A stretch of 43,114 bases of DNA, taken from positions 1 through 43,114 of the IMG/VR virus record IMGVR_UViG_3300037258_000073. One strand, 5' to 3'. The translations under genes and the position numbers were made by a program. Origin of the DNA: a virus. Shown here piece after piece: positions 20,947 to 28,417 of the stretch; positions within the stretch are counted from its first letter, which is position 1, and each line of letters begins with the position of its first letter. The notes under the pieces are model-generated. The model made no database searches. It saw only the letters and a list, made by a program, of their open reading frames with translations, and was not told where the DNA came from.

Positions 20947-22740
20947 ATGGCGATCTCCAAAGAGGAAGCCGAGCGCCAATATATCGCCCAGCTCCAGAGC
21001 CCGCAGTCCCAGCGCGACGATGACATCGTGGCCGACACGCTGCGCGAGTTCTCTCAGCTCCAGCTCTTCCGCAACACGTTCGCCGCCCAGTGGGAGGAGA
21101 CGGCCGAGCTGATCTGGCCGGAATACCGGAACACGTTCTTCTACGGGAACTACAACTGGCCGGGCCAGAAGAAGACCGATCGGCAGATCGACAGCACTGG
21201 CGCCCTGGCGCTGAACCGGTTCGCGGCCATCTGCGACAGCCTGCTCACGCCGCGCAACATGACGTGGCACGGGCTGGCGGCCAGCGATCCCAACCTCATG
21301 AAGAACCGGGACGTCCGGCTCTATTTCGAGGCGGTCACCCGGGTTCTGTTCAAGGAGCGCTACTCGCCGTTCGCCAACTTCGCCGCGCAGAACCACCAGA
21401 GTTGGAAAGGCCTCGGCGCTTTCGGCACGCAGGCGATATTCGTGGACGAGCTGGACAACTGGTTCGGCGCCAAGCGCGGCTTGCGCTACAAGGACATCCC
21501 GCTGGGGGAACTGTTCCTCCGCGAAAACCATCAGGGGTTGGTCGATGGCTTCATTCGGTGGTTCCGCCTCACAGCCCGTCAGGCTTGGCAGCGCTGGGGC
21601 AAAACCGGTCGCTTCCCGCCCAGTCTCCTCCCTGCCCTTGAGGGCGACAGCGAGACACCGTTCGACTTCCTCCACCGGGTTGTCCCCCGGGACGACTGGG
21701 ACCCAGATCGTTTGGACGCTCGTGGAAAGCCCTTCGCATCGTATTATGTGGGCATGGCGGATCGCACCCTCATCACCGAAGGCGGGTATCATACCTTCCC
21801 GATCGCCGCTTCCCGTTATGAACAGGCTCCCCAAGAAACGTATGGTCGCGGCCCTGCCCAAATGGTCCTCCCCTCACTCAAAACCCTCAACGCGGAAAAG
21901 CGGGTCTTCCTCAAGCAAGGCCACCGTGCTGGCGACCCCGTCCTCCTCACCGCCGACGACGGCATCGTTGACGTCTCCCTCCGCCCCGGTGCCCTCAACA
22001 AAGGCGGCATGACGGCGGACGGCAAGCCGTTGGTCGGCGTCCTGCCCACTGGAAATATCCAGATCACCGAGCAGATGATGGCCGAGGAGAAGAACCTGAT
22101 CAACGACGCGTTCCTGGTGAACCTGTTTCAAATCCTCACCGAGAGCCCGCAGATGACGGCGACCGAGGTCATCGAGCGGACGAACGAGAAAGGTATCCTT
22201 CTGGCCCCGACCATGGGGCGCCAGCAGTCGGAGAAGCTCGGCCCGCTGATCGACCGAGAGATCGACGTCCTGGCCCGCCTCGGTAAGCTACCCCCGATGC
22301 CGAAGCTGCTGAAGGAAGCCAAGGGCGCGTATGAGGTGGTCTATACCTCGCCCATGTCGAAAGCCATGCGCGCCCAGGAGGCGGCCGGCTTCATGCGGAC
22401 CCTGGAGACGGTGAAGGAGCTGGTGCAGATTACCGGCGATACCAGCTTGCTGGACCCCTTCGCGTTCGAGCGGGCGGTGCCAGAGATCGCGGACATCCAA
22501 TCGGTCCCCGAGAGCTGGATGTCGAGCCCCGAGGAGATGAAGGCGAAAGCGCAGAACCGGGCGGCCGAGACGAAGCGGCAGCAGGCTATCCAAGCGGCGC
22601 CAGCGCAGGCGGCCATGATGAAGGCCCAAGCGGTCGCCGCGAAGGCCGGCACTGCGCCGCAGCAACAGCAGCCGCCCATGCAGCCAAGCCCTGGACAAGA
22701 GCAAGCGGTGCCCCCAAATGCGCCGCTGACCCAACAGTAG
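20947..22740 (+). CDS. Portal (head-tail connector) protein
   Basis: This 597-residue protein resembles the T7 gp8/podovirus head-to-tail connector family: LFRNTFAAQWEETAELIWPE near the start, STGALALNRFAAICDSLLTP, and RNMTWHGL, then a long wing/stem region with NAEKRVFLKQGH and ATEVIERTNEKG. The C-terminus is a Gln/Ala/Pro-rich tail. Twelve copies form the ring through which DNA is pumped and to which the tail attaches. The order terL-portal-scaffold-capsid that follows is the standard head module. Confidence 0.93.
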   Translation: MAISKEEAERQYIAQLQSPQSQRDDDIVADTLREFSQLQLFRNTFAAQWEETAELIWPEYRNTFFYGNYNWPGQKKTDRQIDSTGALALNRFAAICDSLLTPRNMTWHGLAASDPNLMKNRDVRLYFEAVTRVLFKERYSPFANFAAQNHQSWKGLGAFGTQAIFVDELDNWFGAKRGLRYKDIPLGELFLRENHQGLVDGFIRWFRLTARQAWQRWGKTGRFPPSLLPALEGDSETPFDFLHRVVPRDDWDPDRLDARGKPFASYYVGMADRTLITEGGYHTFPIAASRYEQAPQETYGRGPAQMVLPSLKTLNAEKRVFLKQGHRAGDPVLLTADDGIVDVSLRPGALNKGGMTADGKPLVGVLPTGNIQITEQMMAEEKNLINDAFLVNLFQILTESPQMTATEVIERTNEKGILLAPTMGRQQSEKLGPLIDREIDVLARLGKLPPMPKLLKEAKGAYEVVYTSPMSKAMRAQEAAGFMRTLETVKELVQITGDTSLLDPFAFERAVPEIADIQSVPESWMSSPEEMKAKAQNRAAETKRQQAIQAAPAQAAMMKAQAVAAKAGTAPQQQQPPMQPSPGQEQAVPPNAPLTQQ

Positions 22741-22746
22741 GTTCTC

Positions 22747-23022
22747 ATGCCTAACGTCTATGCCTCTTGGTCGAAAGTGCTCTCATTCTTCCAGCTTCGG
22801 AAGAAGGCCTACTGCGCCATCCCGCGGCCTGTGCTTGCGGACTTAGCGGAGTTCTGCCGGGCCGATCGGTCGTGCTGGCACCCTGATCCCCGCGTGCACG
22901 CCGTGCTGGAAGGCCGCCGTGAAGTGTGGTTGCGCATCCAGCGCTACATCAATCTGCCCGCCGAGCAATTGGTGCCGTTAGTGAAAGAGGCACAGATACC
23001 CATGGAGGATACCAATGGTTGA
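22747..23022 (+). CDS. Bbp19-like small phage protein
   Basis: This 91-residue protein has LADLAEFCRADRSCWHPDPR followed by LEGRREVWLRIQRYINL, the pattern of the short phage family named after Bordetella phage BPP-1 Bbp19. It is usually found between portal and capsid genes and has no proven role. It overlaps the scaffold gene by eight bases. Confidence 0.65.
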   Translation: MPNVYASWSKVLSFFQLRKKAYCAIPRPVLADLAEFCRADRSCWHPDPRVHAVLEGRREVWLRIQRYINLPAEQLVPLVKEAQIPMEDTNG

Positions 23023-23911
23023 TACACCCACTACCCCGGTCACCGGCCAATTCCAGAACCCCGCCAACGGTCAGGGCGGCGGTAACGCTGGAGACGTGAC
23101 ACCCCCGGCATGGCATGCCTCGGTTGACGCCGAGACGCGCGGCCATTGGCAGTCGCAGCAATGGGACATGAGCGATCCCGTTCGTCTGGCTGCTGCCGCC
23201 ACTAAGGCGCACCGTGAAGCGGTCCAAGCCGCGGGTGGCCCGATCGATCGGCTCCTCCGGCTGCCAGAACCTACCGACACGGCTGCCATGCGCGGCGTGT
23301 GGGAGCGCCTCGGGGCACCAAAGGAGGCTGCCGGCTACGAGTTTACTGGCATCAAGTTCAGCGATGGCTCCGACCTCGGCCCCGAGTTCGAGACCTCAAT
23401 GAAGGCCTCCTTTCATCAGGCGGGTGTTCCGAAGGAAGCGGCTGCGGCTCTCACCCGTGACTTCGTCAAGTTCATGGAACAGAGCGAGGCGGCCGAGAAA
23501 GCCGAGTTGCAGACTAAGCTCCAGGCGCAGACCGCCGAGCTGCAACGGAACTGGGGGCCGAACTTTGAAGCCAATCGCTTCATCGCGAAGCAGGCCGCCA
23601 AAGCGCTGGGCGTGGACGAAGGCATGCTGGACACCCTGGAAACCCAGCTCGGCTACAGCAAGGTCATGGAGATGTTCCGCTCGATCGGGACGAAGATCGG
23701 GGAGGACAAGTTCGTGGCCAGTGGTGGCGGTGGCTCCGGCAACGGGGGCGTTATGACGCGCGACCAAGCGGCGGCCCGCATCGCGGACCTTCGCAAGGAC
23801 ACCGCGTGGGTCAAGGCCTACCTCAACGGCGGCTCGAAGGAGAAGTCCGAGATGCACGCCCTTCAGGTCATGATCCACGGCGACGATACGAACAGTAGCC
23901 GCGGCTTCTGA
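23015..23911 (+). CDS. Scaffold protein
   Basis: This 298-residue acidic, helical protein has a disordered N-terminus (Gly/Asn/Pro-rich), a central KASFHQAGVPKEAAAALTRD region, a long coiled-coil-like helix at about 145-180 (EQSEAAEKAELQTKLQAQTA) and a Gly-rich hinge before a C-terminal helix. Its composition, size and place between portal and capsid fit the scaffold that shapes the prohead and then leaves. GGAGGATACCA precedes the ATG. Confidence 0.8.
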   Translation: MVDTPTTPVTGQFQNPANGQGGGNAGDVTPPAWHASVDAETRGHWQSQQWDMSDPVRLAAAATKAHREAVQAAGGPIDRLLRLPEPTDTAAMRGVWERLGAPKEAAGYEFTGIKFSDGSDLGPEFETSMKASFHQAGVPKEAAAALTRDFVKFMEQSEAAEKAELQTKLQAQTAELQRNWGPNFEANRFIAKQAAKALGVDEGMLDTLETQLGYSKVMEMFRSIGTKIGEDKFVASGGGGSGNGGVMTRDQAAARIADLRKDTAWVKAYLNGGSKEKSEMHALQVMIHGDDTNSSRGF

Positions 23912-24090
23912 TGCCGAGTGTATCCCAAGCCCAGCACGGCTTCGCCGCGATGTCTACCTCCGAGGTGGGCCGGGCGAAGCTGCGTCGGGCTGGGAAGAAG
24001 CCTATGCCGGGCGCCGTGGCGCACGAGTTTCTCCATGCCGACAGCGGTCGTAAGATCAGCACCCTGGCCAAACACGCGAGGAAGAAGTGA
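23911..24090 (+). CDS. Small basic phage protein
   Basis: This 59-residue protein, MPSVSQAQHGFAAMSTSEVG, then RAKLRRAGKKPMPGAVAHEF and LHADSGRKISTLAKHARKK, resembles short basic phage proteins with the pattern AVAxEFxxADxGxK. It is linked to the scaffold stop and to the next start by TGATG overlaps. It may be a minor head component or assembly factor. Confidence 0.65.
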   Translation: MPSVSQAQHGFAAMSTSEVGRAKLRRAGKKPMPGAVAHEFLHADSGRKISTLAKHARKK

Positions 24091-24272
24091 TGCCGATGTC
24101 CTCCAACTTTGCTGGCTACGCGCGGTCAACGTCGCGGAATGCCCCCGACGAAGACCCGGACCTAGAGAAGAAGCCGGAGAACATGGACGCCGAGACGCAC
24201 GACGTGGTCAGCGATCGGTCACGCCTCATGGGCGCCAAGGGTCTCACCTACCTGAAGTCGAGGAGCACCTGA
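24090..24272 (+). CDS. Small hypothetical head-region protein
   Basis: This is a 60-residue polar protein, MPMSSNFAGYARSTSRNAPD, then a charged stretch (EDPDLEKKPENMDAETHD) and RSRLMGAKGLTYLKSRST. It is probably disordered. The ATG overlaps the previous stop (TGATG). Function is unknown. Confidence 0.55.
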   Translation: MPMSSNFAGYARSTSRNAPDEDPDLEKKPENMDAETHDVVSDRSRLMGAKGLTYLKSRST

Positions 24273-24273
24273 C

Positions 24274-24447
24274 ATGGCCAAGCATTGGATTGCGAGCGCG
24301 ATCAAACACCCGGGCGCCCTGACGAAAAAGGCGACAGCCGCGGGTGAGAGCCCGATGCAATATGCCCGCCAGCACGAGGGCGACAAGGGAACAACCGGCA
24401 AGCAGAGCCGTCTGGCAATCACGCTCCGCAAGATGCACAAGAAGTAG
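24274..24447 (+). CDS. Small basic phage protein, MAKxWIxxAIKHPGAL type
   Basis: The 57-residue product starts MAKHWIASAIKHPGALTKKA and ends LAITLRKMHKK. Many phages encode such short proteins near their portal and capsid genes, with the same WI..AI..PGAL opening and a basic C-terminus. Their role is unknown; a minor DNA-binding head protein is possible. The start lies one base after the previous stop. Confidence 0.75.
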   Translation: MAKHWIASAIKHPGALTKKATAAGESPMQYARQHEGDKGTTGKQSRLAITLRKMHKK

Positions 24448-24450
24448 CTC

Positions 24451-24479
24451 TTGACGATCCTACTACTCGGTAGCATATC
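24451..24479 (+). promoter_or_regulatory. Capsid-gene promoter with embedded inverted repeat
   Basis: TTGACG (24451-24456) and CATATC (24474-24479) are exactly 17 bases apart, and the spacer ends with CTACTACTCGGTAG (24460-24473), a CTAC/GTAG repeat like those at 17.6 kb. It would give the capsid gene its own strong transcript. The rest of 24480-24573 is untranslated leader, with a short hairpin (GGCC...GGCC). Confidence 0.6.
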
Positions 24480-24573
24480 GCTGCAATCGGTAAGGCCATC
24501 CTCCAGGCCTAAGGCTGCCGGCAAGAGCTGGTATTCACCGACCCATTAAACACCTTGCGAAAGGTCGCGCGCT

Positions 24574-25494
24574 GTGTCTGAAAACCTCTACAAACTCTTC
24601 ACCGAGGAGTTTTCGACCAACCTGGAGCTGCTGCTCCAGCAGATGGGCAGCCTGCTGCGCGGCAAAGTTCGCGAGGGGTTTCACGTCGGCAAGATGGCCT
24701 CCCCGATCAACCAGATCGGCGCCATCCAGCTCAAGACGCCAGAAGGACGCTTCGCCCCGATCGGGCGCGTTGACGCGAACTTCGTCCGGCGTTGGGTGTT
24801 CCCCCAGGACGGCGATCTTCCCCAGTTGATCGACAGCTTTGACGAGCTGAAGACCATTGTGGACCCGAAGTCCATGTATGTCGAGAACGCGTCGATGGCC
24901 GTTGGCCGCGCGTGGGATGACTGCATTATCCAGGCGGCCCTCGGCACGGCGCAGATCGGCACCGACGCCAACAGCCTGTCTTCGGAGACGTGGGCGAGCT
25001 TCAACTCGGCCTACACCGTTCCGCACGATTTCGGCGCCTCGGCCACCACGGGTCTCTCGGTCGCCAAGCTGATCGAGGTGAAGCGCATCTTCCGGCACAA
25101 CCATGTTGACCTGGACCGCGACCCGGCCTGCATCGTGATTGGCTCGCAGCAAGAGAGCGACCTGTTGAAACAGGCCCAGGTTGTGTCCACCGACTTCTCG
25201 GACAAGCCGGTCCTGGTCGATGGCAAGATCACCCGCTTCATGGGCTTCGATTTTGTCGTGTCCGAGCGTTTGCAGGTCACCTCCAGCGATCGCTACTGCT
25301 TCGCGTTCGTGCGGTCGGGCCTGTATCTCGGCATGTGGCGCGACATGACCAACCGGGTGACCATCCGCGACGACTTGTCGAGCCAGCCGTATCAGCTCTA
25401 CACCATGACGTCCTTTGGTGCCTCGCGGCTCCAGCCGGGCAAAGTCATCGAGGTGCTCTGCAACGATACGACCGGAGCCGATATCACCCCGTAA
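24574..25494 (+). CDS. Major capsid protein
   Basis: This 306-residue protein is of the phage capsid type found in many podo- and siphoviruses: LLLQQMGSLLRGKVREG, APIGRVDANFVRRWVFPQDG, then AWDDCIIQAALGTA, IGSQQESDLL and FMGFDFVVSERL. The ordered alternation of helices and strands fits an HK97 fold. It forms the icosahedral shell. The start is GTG with AAAGG nine bases upstream. It has a private promoter before it and a stem-loop after it, as expected for the most abundant protein. Confidence 0.88.
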   Translation: MSENLYKLFTEEFSTNLELLLQQMGSLLRGKVREGFHVGKMASPINQIGAIQLKTPEGRFAPIGRVDANFVRRWVFPQDGDLPQLIDSFDELKTIVDPKSMYVENASMAVGRAWDDCIIQAALGTAQIGTDANSLSSETWASFNSAYTVPHDFGASATTGLSVAKLIEVKRIFRHNHVDLDRDPACIVIGSQQESDLLKQAQVVSTDFSDKPVLVDGKITRFMGFDFVVSERLQVTSSDRYCFAFVRSGLYLGMWRDMTNRVTIRDDLSSQPYQLYTMTSFGASRLQPGKVIEVLCNDTTGADITP

Positions 25495-25509
25495 CCTGAC
25501 GTGACAATC

Positions 25510-25536
25510 GGAGGGCTGAATAACCTTCAGCTCTCC
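25510..25536 (+). terminator. Stem-loop after the capsid gene
   Basis: GGAGGGCTGAA and TTCAGCTCTCC pair through eleven positions (one G-T) around TAACC. The downstream sequence ACAGGGAGTTTCTACT has no clean T run, so termination is probably partial, reducing flow from capsid into minor genes or protecting the capsid message. Confidence 0.6.
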
Positions 25537-25552
25537 ACAGGGAGTTTCTACT

Positions 25553-26116
25553 ATGTCTCAAGTTTCTCACCTCAAGTCCACTGGGCTGACCAACCTGGAT
25601 GCTATCCCCCGGGTTGCCAACTCGCCGGGCCAGGGCGGACCGAACTTCCTGTTCTCGGTTGACGGGTGGACGACCGCGCTCGCGGCTGACAGCGCGGGCA
25701 CCACGTATCAGCTCGCGCGAGTTCCCTCCAACGCCATCATGAAGCGCCTGCGGTTCGAGAGTGAAGCGCAGGGTGCGGGCGCCGTGGAGCTGGGCGCTTA
25801 CTACTCCACCAGCACGACCGATGGCACGGCGGCCAACAACCAGAACTCGGACGGCACCCCCAAGGTTGCCGGCTCTGGCAACGAGGCCTTCTTCGCCGCG
25901 CACTTCTCGATTGCCTCGGCGGTCGCCGGAGAGTATATCCGCGGCAACGGCAACACCACGCTGAACACCATCAACCTGTCGCAGGAGCCCCTTTGGCAGG
26001 CCCTCGGCTTGGCGAGTGACCCGGGCGGCTATCTGGATATTGTCGCCACGGTCAACACGACCGCGATCACCACCGGCACTGGGCGTGTCTATGCTCAGGT
26101 CGATTACACGATCTAA
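25553..26116 (+). CDS. Virion-region protein, possible head decoration
   Basis: This is a 187-residue protein rich in Ala, Thr, Ser, Gly and Asn with many short strands (LELGAYYSTST-like segments, TGRVYAQVDYTI at the end). Similar-sized beta proteins follow the capsid gene in many phages and some decorate heads. No motif proves this. AGGGAGTTTCTACT precedes the ATG. Confidence 0.6.
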   Translation: MSQVSHLKSTGLTNLDAIPRVANSPGQGGPNFLFSVDGWTTALAADSAGTTYQLARVPSNAIMKRLRFESEAQGAGAVELGAYYSTSTTDGTAANNQNSDGTPKVAGSGNEAFFAAHFSIASAVAGEYIRGNGNTTLNTINLSQEPLWQALGLASDPGGYLDIVATVNTTAITTGTGRVYAQVDYTI

Positions 26117-26121
26117 GCCCG

Positions 26122-26595
26122 ATGGCTCGCTTTTCGCTCTCCCTGAAGGCCCGGCCGAACGTTACTCCGGTCGGGTCTCCGATTGCCCAGGCGGTCTTCA
26201 CTCCGGCCATGGGCGCGGCTGACGCCGGCACTCAGGCTGGAACGGTCAACACTGACGTCGCGACGGTTTCTACGGACGGCACCACAGTTGCCACGGACAT
26301 AGCCGCCATCAAGACGTCGCTCAATACCCTGATTTCAACGATCGGTGCTGGCACCGGCTCCGCGCAAGCGCAGGCGCTGCTCACTCTGGTCAACACCGGC
26401 TCGACAGATGTCGTCACCCTACAGGCTGACATTGCCGTGGCGGTCACGGCAGCCGGCTCACTCAACACCGCCGGCAACCAAGACCTTGTGGTGTCGGTCA
26501 ACGCTGCCAATATCCCGAGCGTTACGGCGCTCCAGCGGGCATTCGATGCGTGCATCGGCCTCGCCAAGGGTGGCGTCGGCGGTCTGACCAAGTAG
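26122..26595 (+). CDS. Repetitive Ala/Thr-rich virion-region protein
   Basis: This 157-residue protein has repeated short Thr/Val/Ala units such as TVNTDVATVSTDGTTVATDI and later VNTGSTDVVTLQADIAVAVT. The spacing suggests a long helix or beta-helix-like rod. It starts six bases after the previous stop, with no site of its own, so coupling is likely. It may be a minor head or fibre-related protein. Confidence 0.55.
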   Translation: MARFSLSLKARPNVTPVGSPIAQAVFTPAMGAADAGTQAGTVNTDVATVSTDGTTVATDIAAIKTSLNTLISTIGAGTGSAQAQALLTLVNTGSTDVVTLQADIAVAVTAAGSLNTAGNQDLVVSVNAANIPSVTALQRAFDACIGLAKGGVGGLTK

Positions 26596-26604
26596 GAGTT
26601 TTCC

Positions 26605-26811
26605 ATGGCGAGCCTCTTCATCGGCCTCAACCGAGGCGCCCAGGACCAAGGTCCGGACGAAGTCACGGTCGGCACCAGCACCGGTAGCACGGATGTCGAG
26701 CTGCGCATGGACGAGACCAAGAGCCTGACCCGGATGGACATCCTGCTCATCACGGAAGCCCTGCTTCGCTACATCAACGACGGGCGGCTGGACACGGCCT
26801 TCCCGCTTTAA
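26605..26811 (+). CDS. Small hypothetical virion-region protein
   Basis: This is a 68-residue acidic protein, MASLFIGLNRGAQDQGPDEV, then STGSTDVELRMDETKSLTRM and a helix ending LDTAFPL. TAGGAGTTTTCC precedes the ATG. Proteins of this type occur near capsid genes; function is unknown. Confidence 0.6.
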   Translation: MASLFIGLNRGAQDQGPDEVTVGTSTGSTDVELRMDETKSLTRMDILLITEALLRYINDGRLDTAFPL

Positions 26812-26823
26812 GGAGGCCCTCCC

Positions 26824-27111
26824 ATGGCTATGTCAGGCGGCGAGGCCATTCGGCAATCTGCCACAGGCACCGCGACCCCCACGTTCAATATCGAAGGCGG
26901 CATCTACCAGATGGCTGCCGCGGGGAACTTCAACTCGGCCACCGTCATCCTGAATGAGCTGGGGCCGGACGGCACGAGCTTCATTACGACTGGCAACACG
27001 CTGTCGGCCGCCGGGGTGCTCGGCCCGCTGTATCTGCCCCCCGGGCAGTATCAGCTCAACTTCGGTTCGGTGACCGCGGTATCGGTCGGCCTCGTTCGCA
27101 TCCAAATCTAA
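26824..27111 (+). CDS. Small beta-rich virion-region protein
   Basis: This 95-residue protein is rich in Gly, Ala, Thr and Asn with successive strands (TFNIEGGIYQMAAAGNFNSA, then LYLPPGQYQLNFG and VGLVRIQI). It has the look of a small jelly-roll or beta-sandwich. TAAGGAGGCCCTCCC precedes the ATG. Role unknown; a head-completion or decoration protein is possible. Confidence 0.6.
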   Translation: MAMSGGEAIRQSATGTATPTFNIEGGIYQMAAAGNFNSATVILNELGPDGTSFITTGNTLSAAGVLGPLYLPPGQYQLNFGSVTAVSVGLVRIQI

Positions 27112-27121
27112 GGAGCGCGAC

Positions 27122-28402
27122 ATGGCTGGCAGCGGCTTTAACACCCCGGTTGACATCTGCAATCAGGCGCTGCAACTGTGCGGCGTCCGGCGGATCACCA
27201 CGTTCTCGGACGGCACTGTCAACTCGAACGCCGTGGCCAACGCCTATGACAACTGCCGCCGGTTCGAGTTGCGCCGGAACGTGTGGGGGCATTCGGTCCG
27301 CCGCGCTGTGCTGCGCCCCGTGAGCCTGGAAAGTCTCCTGTTCGCGCCGACCGCATGGGACGTCGGCACAACCTATCCGCTCGGGCAGCTCGTGACGAAC
27401 ACCTACGGCACCGGCACCGCCATTTGGCAATCTACCGTTGCTGGCAACGTCGGGAACGAGCCGAGCGAGACCAGCATCCAGTGGGGGCTCTACTTTGGGC
27501 CGGTGAACTACGAGCCCTACGACAGCTCCTTGGGCTACTATGCCGGGGACGTCACTTACATCCCGGCGACCTGGGCGAGCGGCACTACCTACGCGGCGGG
27601 CGCCGTGGTGACCTACAACTCGCTACCCTATCTGTCGTTGGTAGGCTCGAACCTCAACCACGAGCCGGATACCAACCCGACCGACTGGGCGGTGCAGAAG
27701 TGGCCCTTGGTCTATTCGTCCACGCTCGCGCAGTGGAACGCCAACACGTTCTACAACGTCGGCTTGTTCGTCCAATTCGGCGGAGGCATTTACTATGCGC
27801 TTCAGGCGACCACAGGCAACATACCTTCAACGTCTCCGACGTTTTGGGCGCTGGTGGTGCAGCAGGGGCCAGTCGCCTATGTCTCTCTCGCCTCGAACAA
27901 TTCCTCGGTCCCGGCGGCCGACACCAATTGGTTGCAGTTGTCCGGGACGCTTACGGCATACGCACCGCTGTATCCGGTAGGCGCGGGGCCGCAGAATGAC
28001 AGCTCCACGCGGAACGTGTTTCTGCTGCCGGAGGGCTACCTGAACGAGGCACCGCAGGACCCCAAGGCCGGCTCAACCAACTATCTCGGCGCTCCGACCG
28101 GCCGGTTCTACTCAGACTGGGAGATCGAGAACGACATGATCGTATCCCGCGATCCGTCTCCGATCATCCTCCGGTTCGCGGCCGACGTCGTCAACGTGTC
28201 GAAATTTGACAGTCTGTTCTGCATGGGGCTGGCAGCGAGCATTGCGGAGATCATCTGCGAGGAGGTGACGCAGTCGGTTGCCAAGCTCCAGTCGATCAGG
28301 GCGGAGTATGGGCGCCGGATGACGGAGGCCCGGGTGATCAACGGTATCGAACAAGGCCCTACTGAACCGCCGCTTGACGACTATATTACGTGCAGGATTT
28401 AA
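27122..28402 (+). CDS. Tail tubular protein A with carbohydrate-binding-like inserts
   Basis: This is a 426-residue protein. Residues 5-60 (PVDICNQALQLCGVRRITTF and then YDNCRRFELRRNVWGHSVRR) and the C-terminal third (LCMGLAASIAEIICEEVTQS) match the podovirus gp11-like gatekeeper that sits below the portal. Between them are three modules at 79-121, 151-189 and 205-242, each shaped W-x3-T-x-Y/F-x2-G-x2-V, an aromatic pair, N-x-P and a final W. This is the pattern of chitinase-type CBM5/12 domains. The protein is about twice T7 gp11 in length because of them. TAAGGAGCGCGAC precedes the ATG. Confidence 0.88.
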   Translation: MAGSGFNTPVDICNQALQLCGVRRITTFSDGTVNSNAVANAYDNCRRFELRRNVWGHSVRRAVLRPVSLESLLFAPTAWDVGTTYPLGQLVTNTYGTGTAIWQSTVAGNVGNEPSETSIQWGLYFGPVNYEPYDSSLGYYAGDVTYIPATWASGTTYAAGAVVTYNSLPYLSLVGSNLNHEPDTNPTDWAVQKWPLVYSSTLAQWNANTFYNVGLFVQFGGGIYYALQATTGNIPSTSPTFWALVVQQGPVAYVSLASNNSSVPAADTNWLQLSGTLTAYAPLYPVGAGPQNDSSTRNVFLLPEGYLNEAPQDPKAGSTNYLGAPTGRFYSDWEIENDMIVSRDPSPIILRFAADVVNVSKFDSLFCMGLAASIAEIICEEVTQSVAKLQSIRAEYGRRMTEARVINGIEQGPTEPPLDDYITCRI

Positions 28403-28417
28403 TTCGGCGGGTGCTCC

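Noticed and set aside
20725-21861. Long minus-strand ORF opposite terL end and portal
   Set aside because: High-GC antisense shadow of well-supported plus-strand genes, with no ribosome site or recognisable domain.
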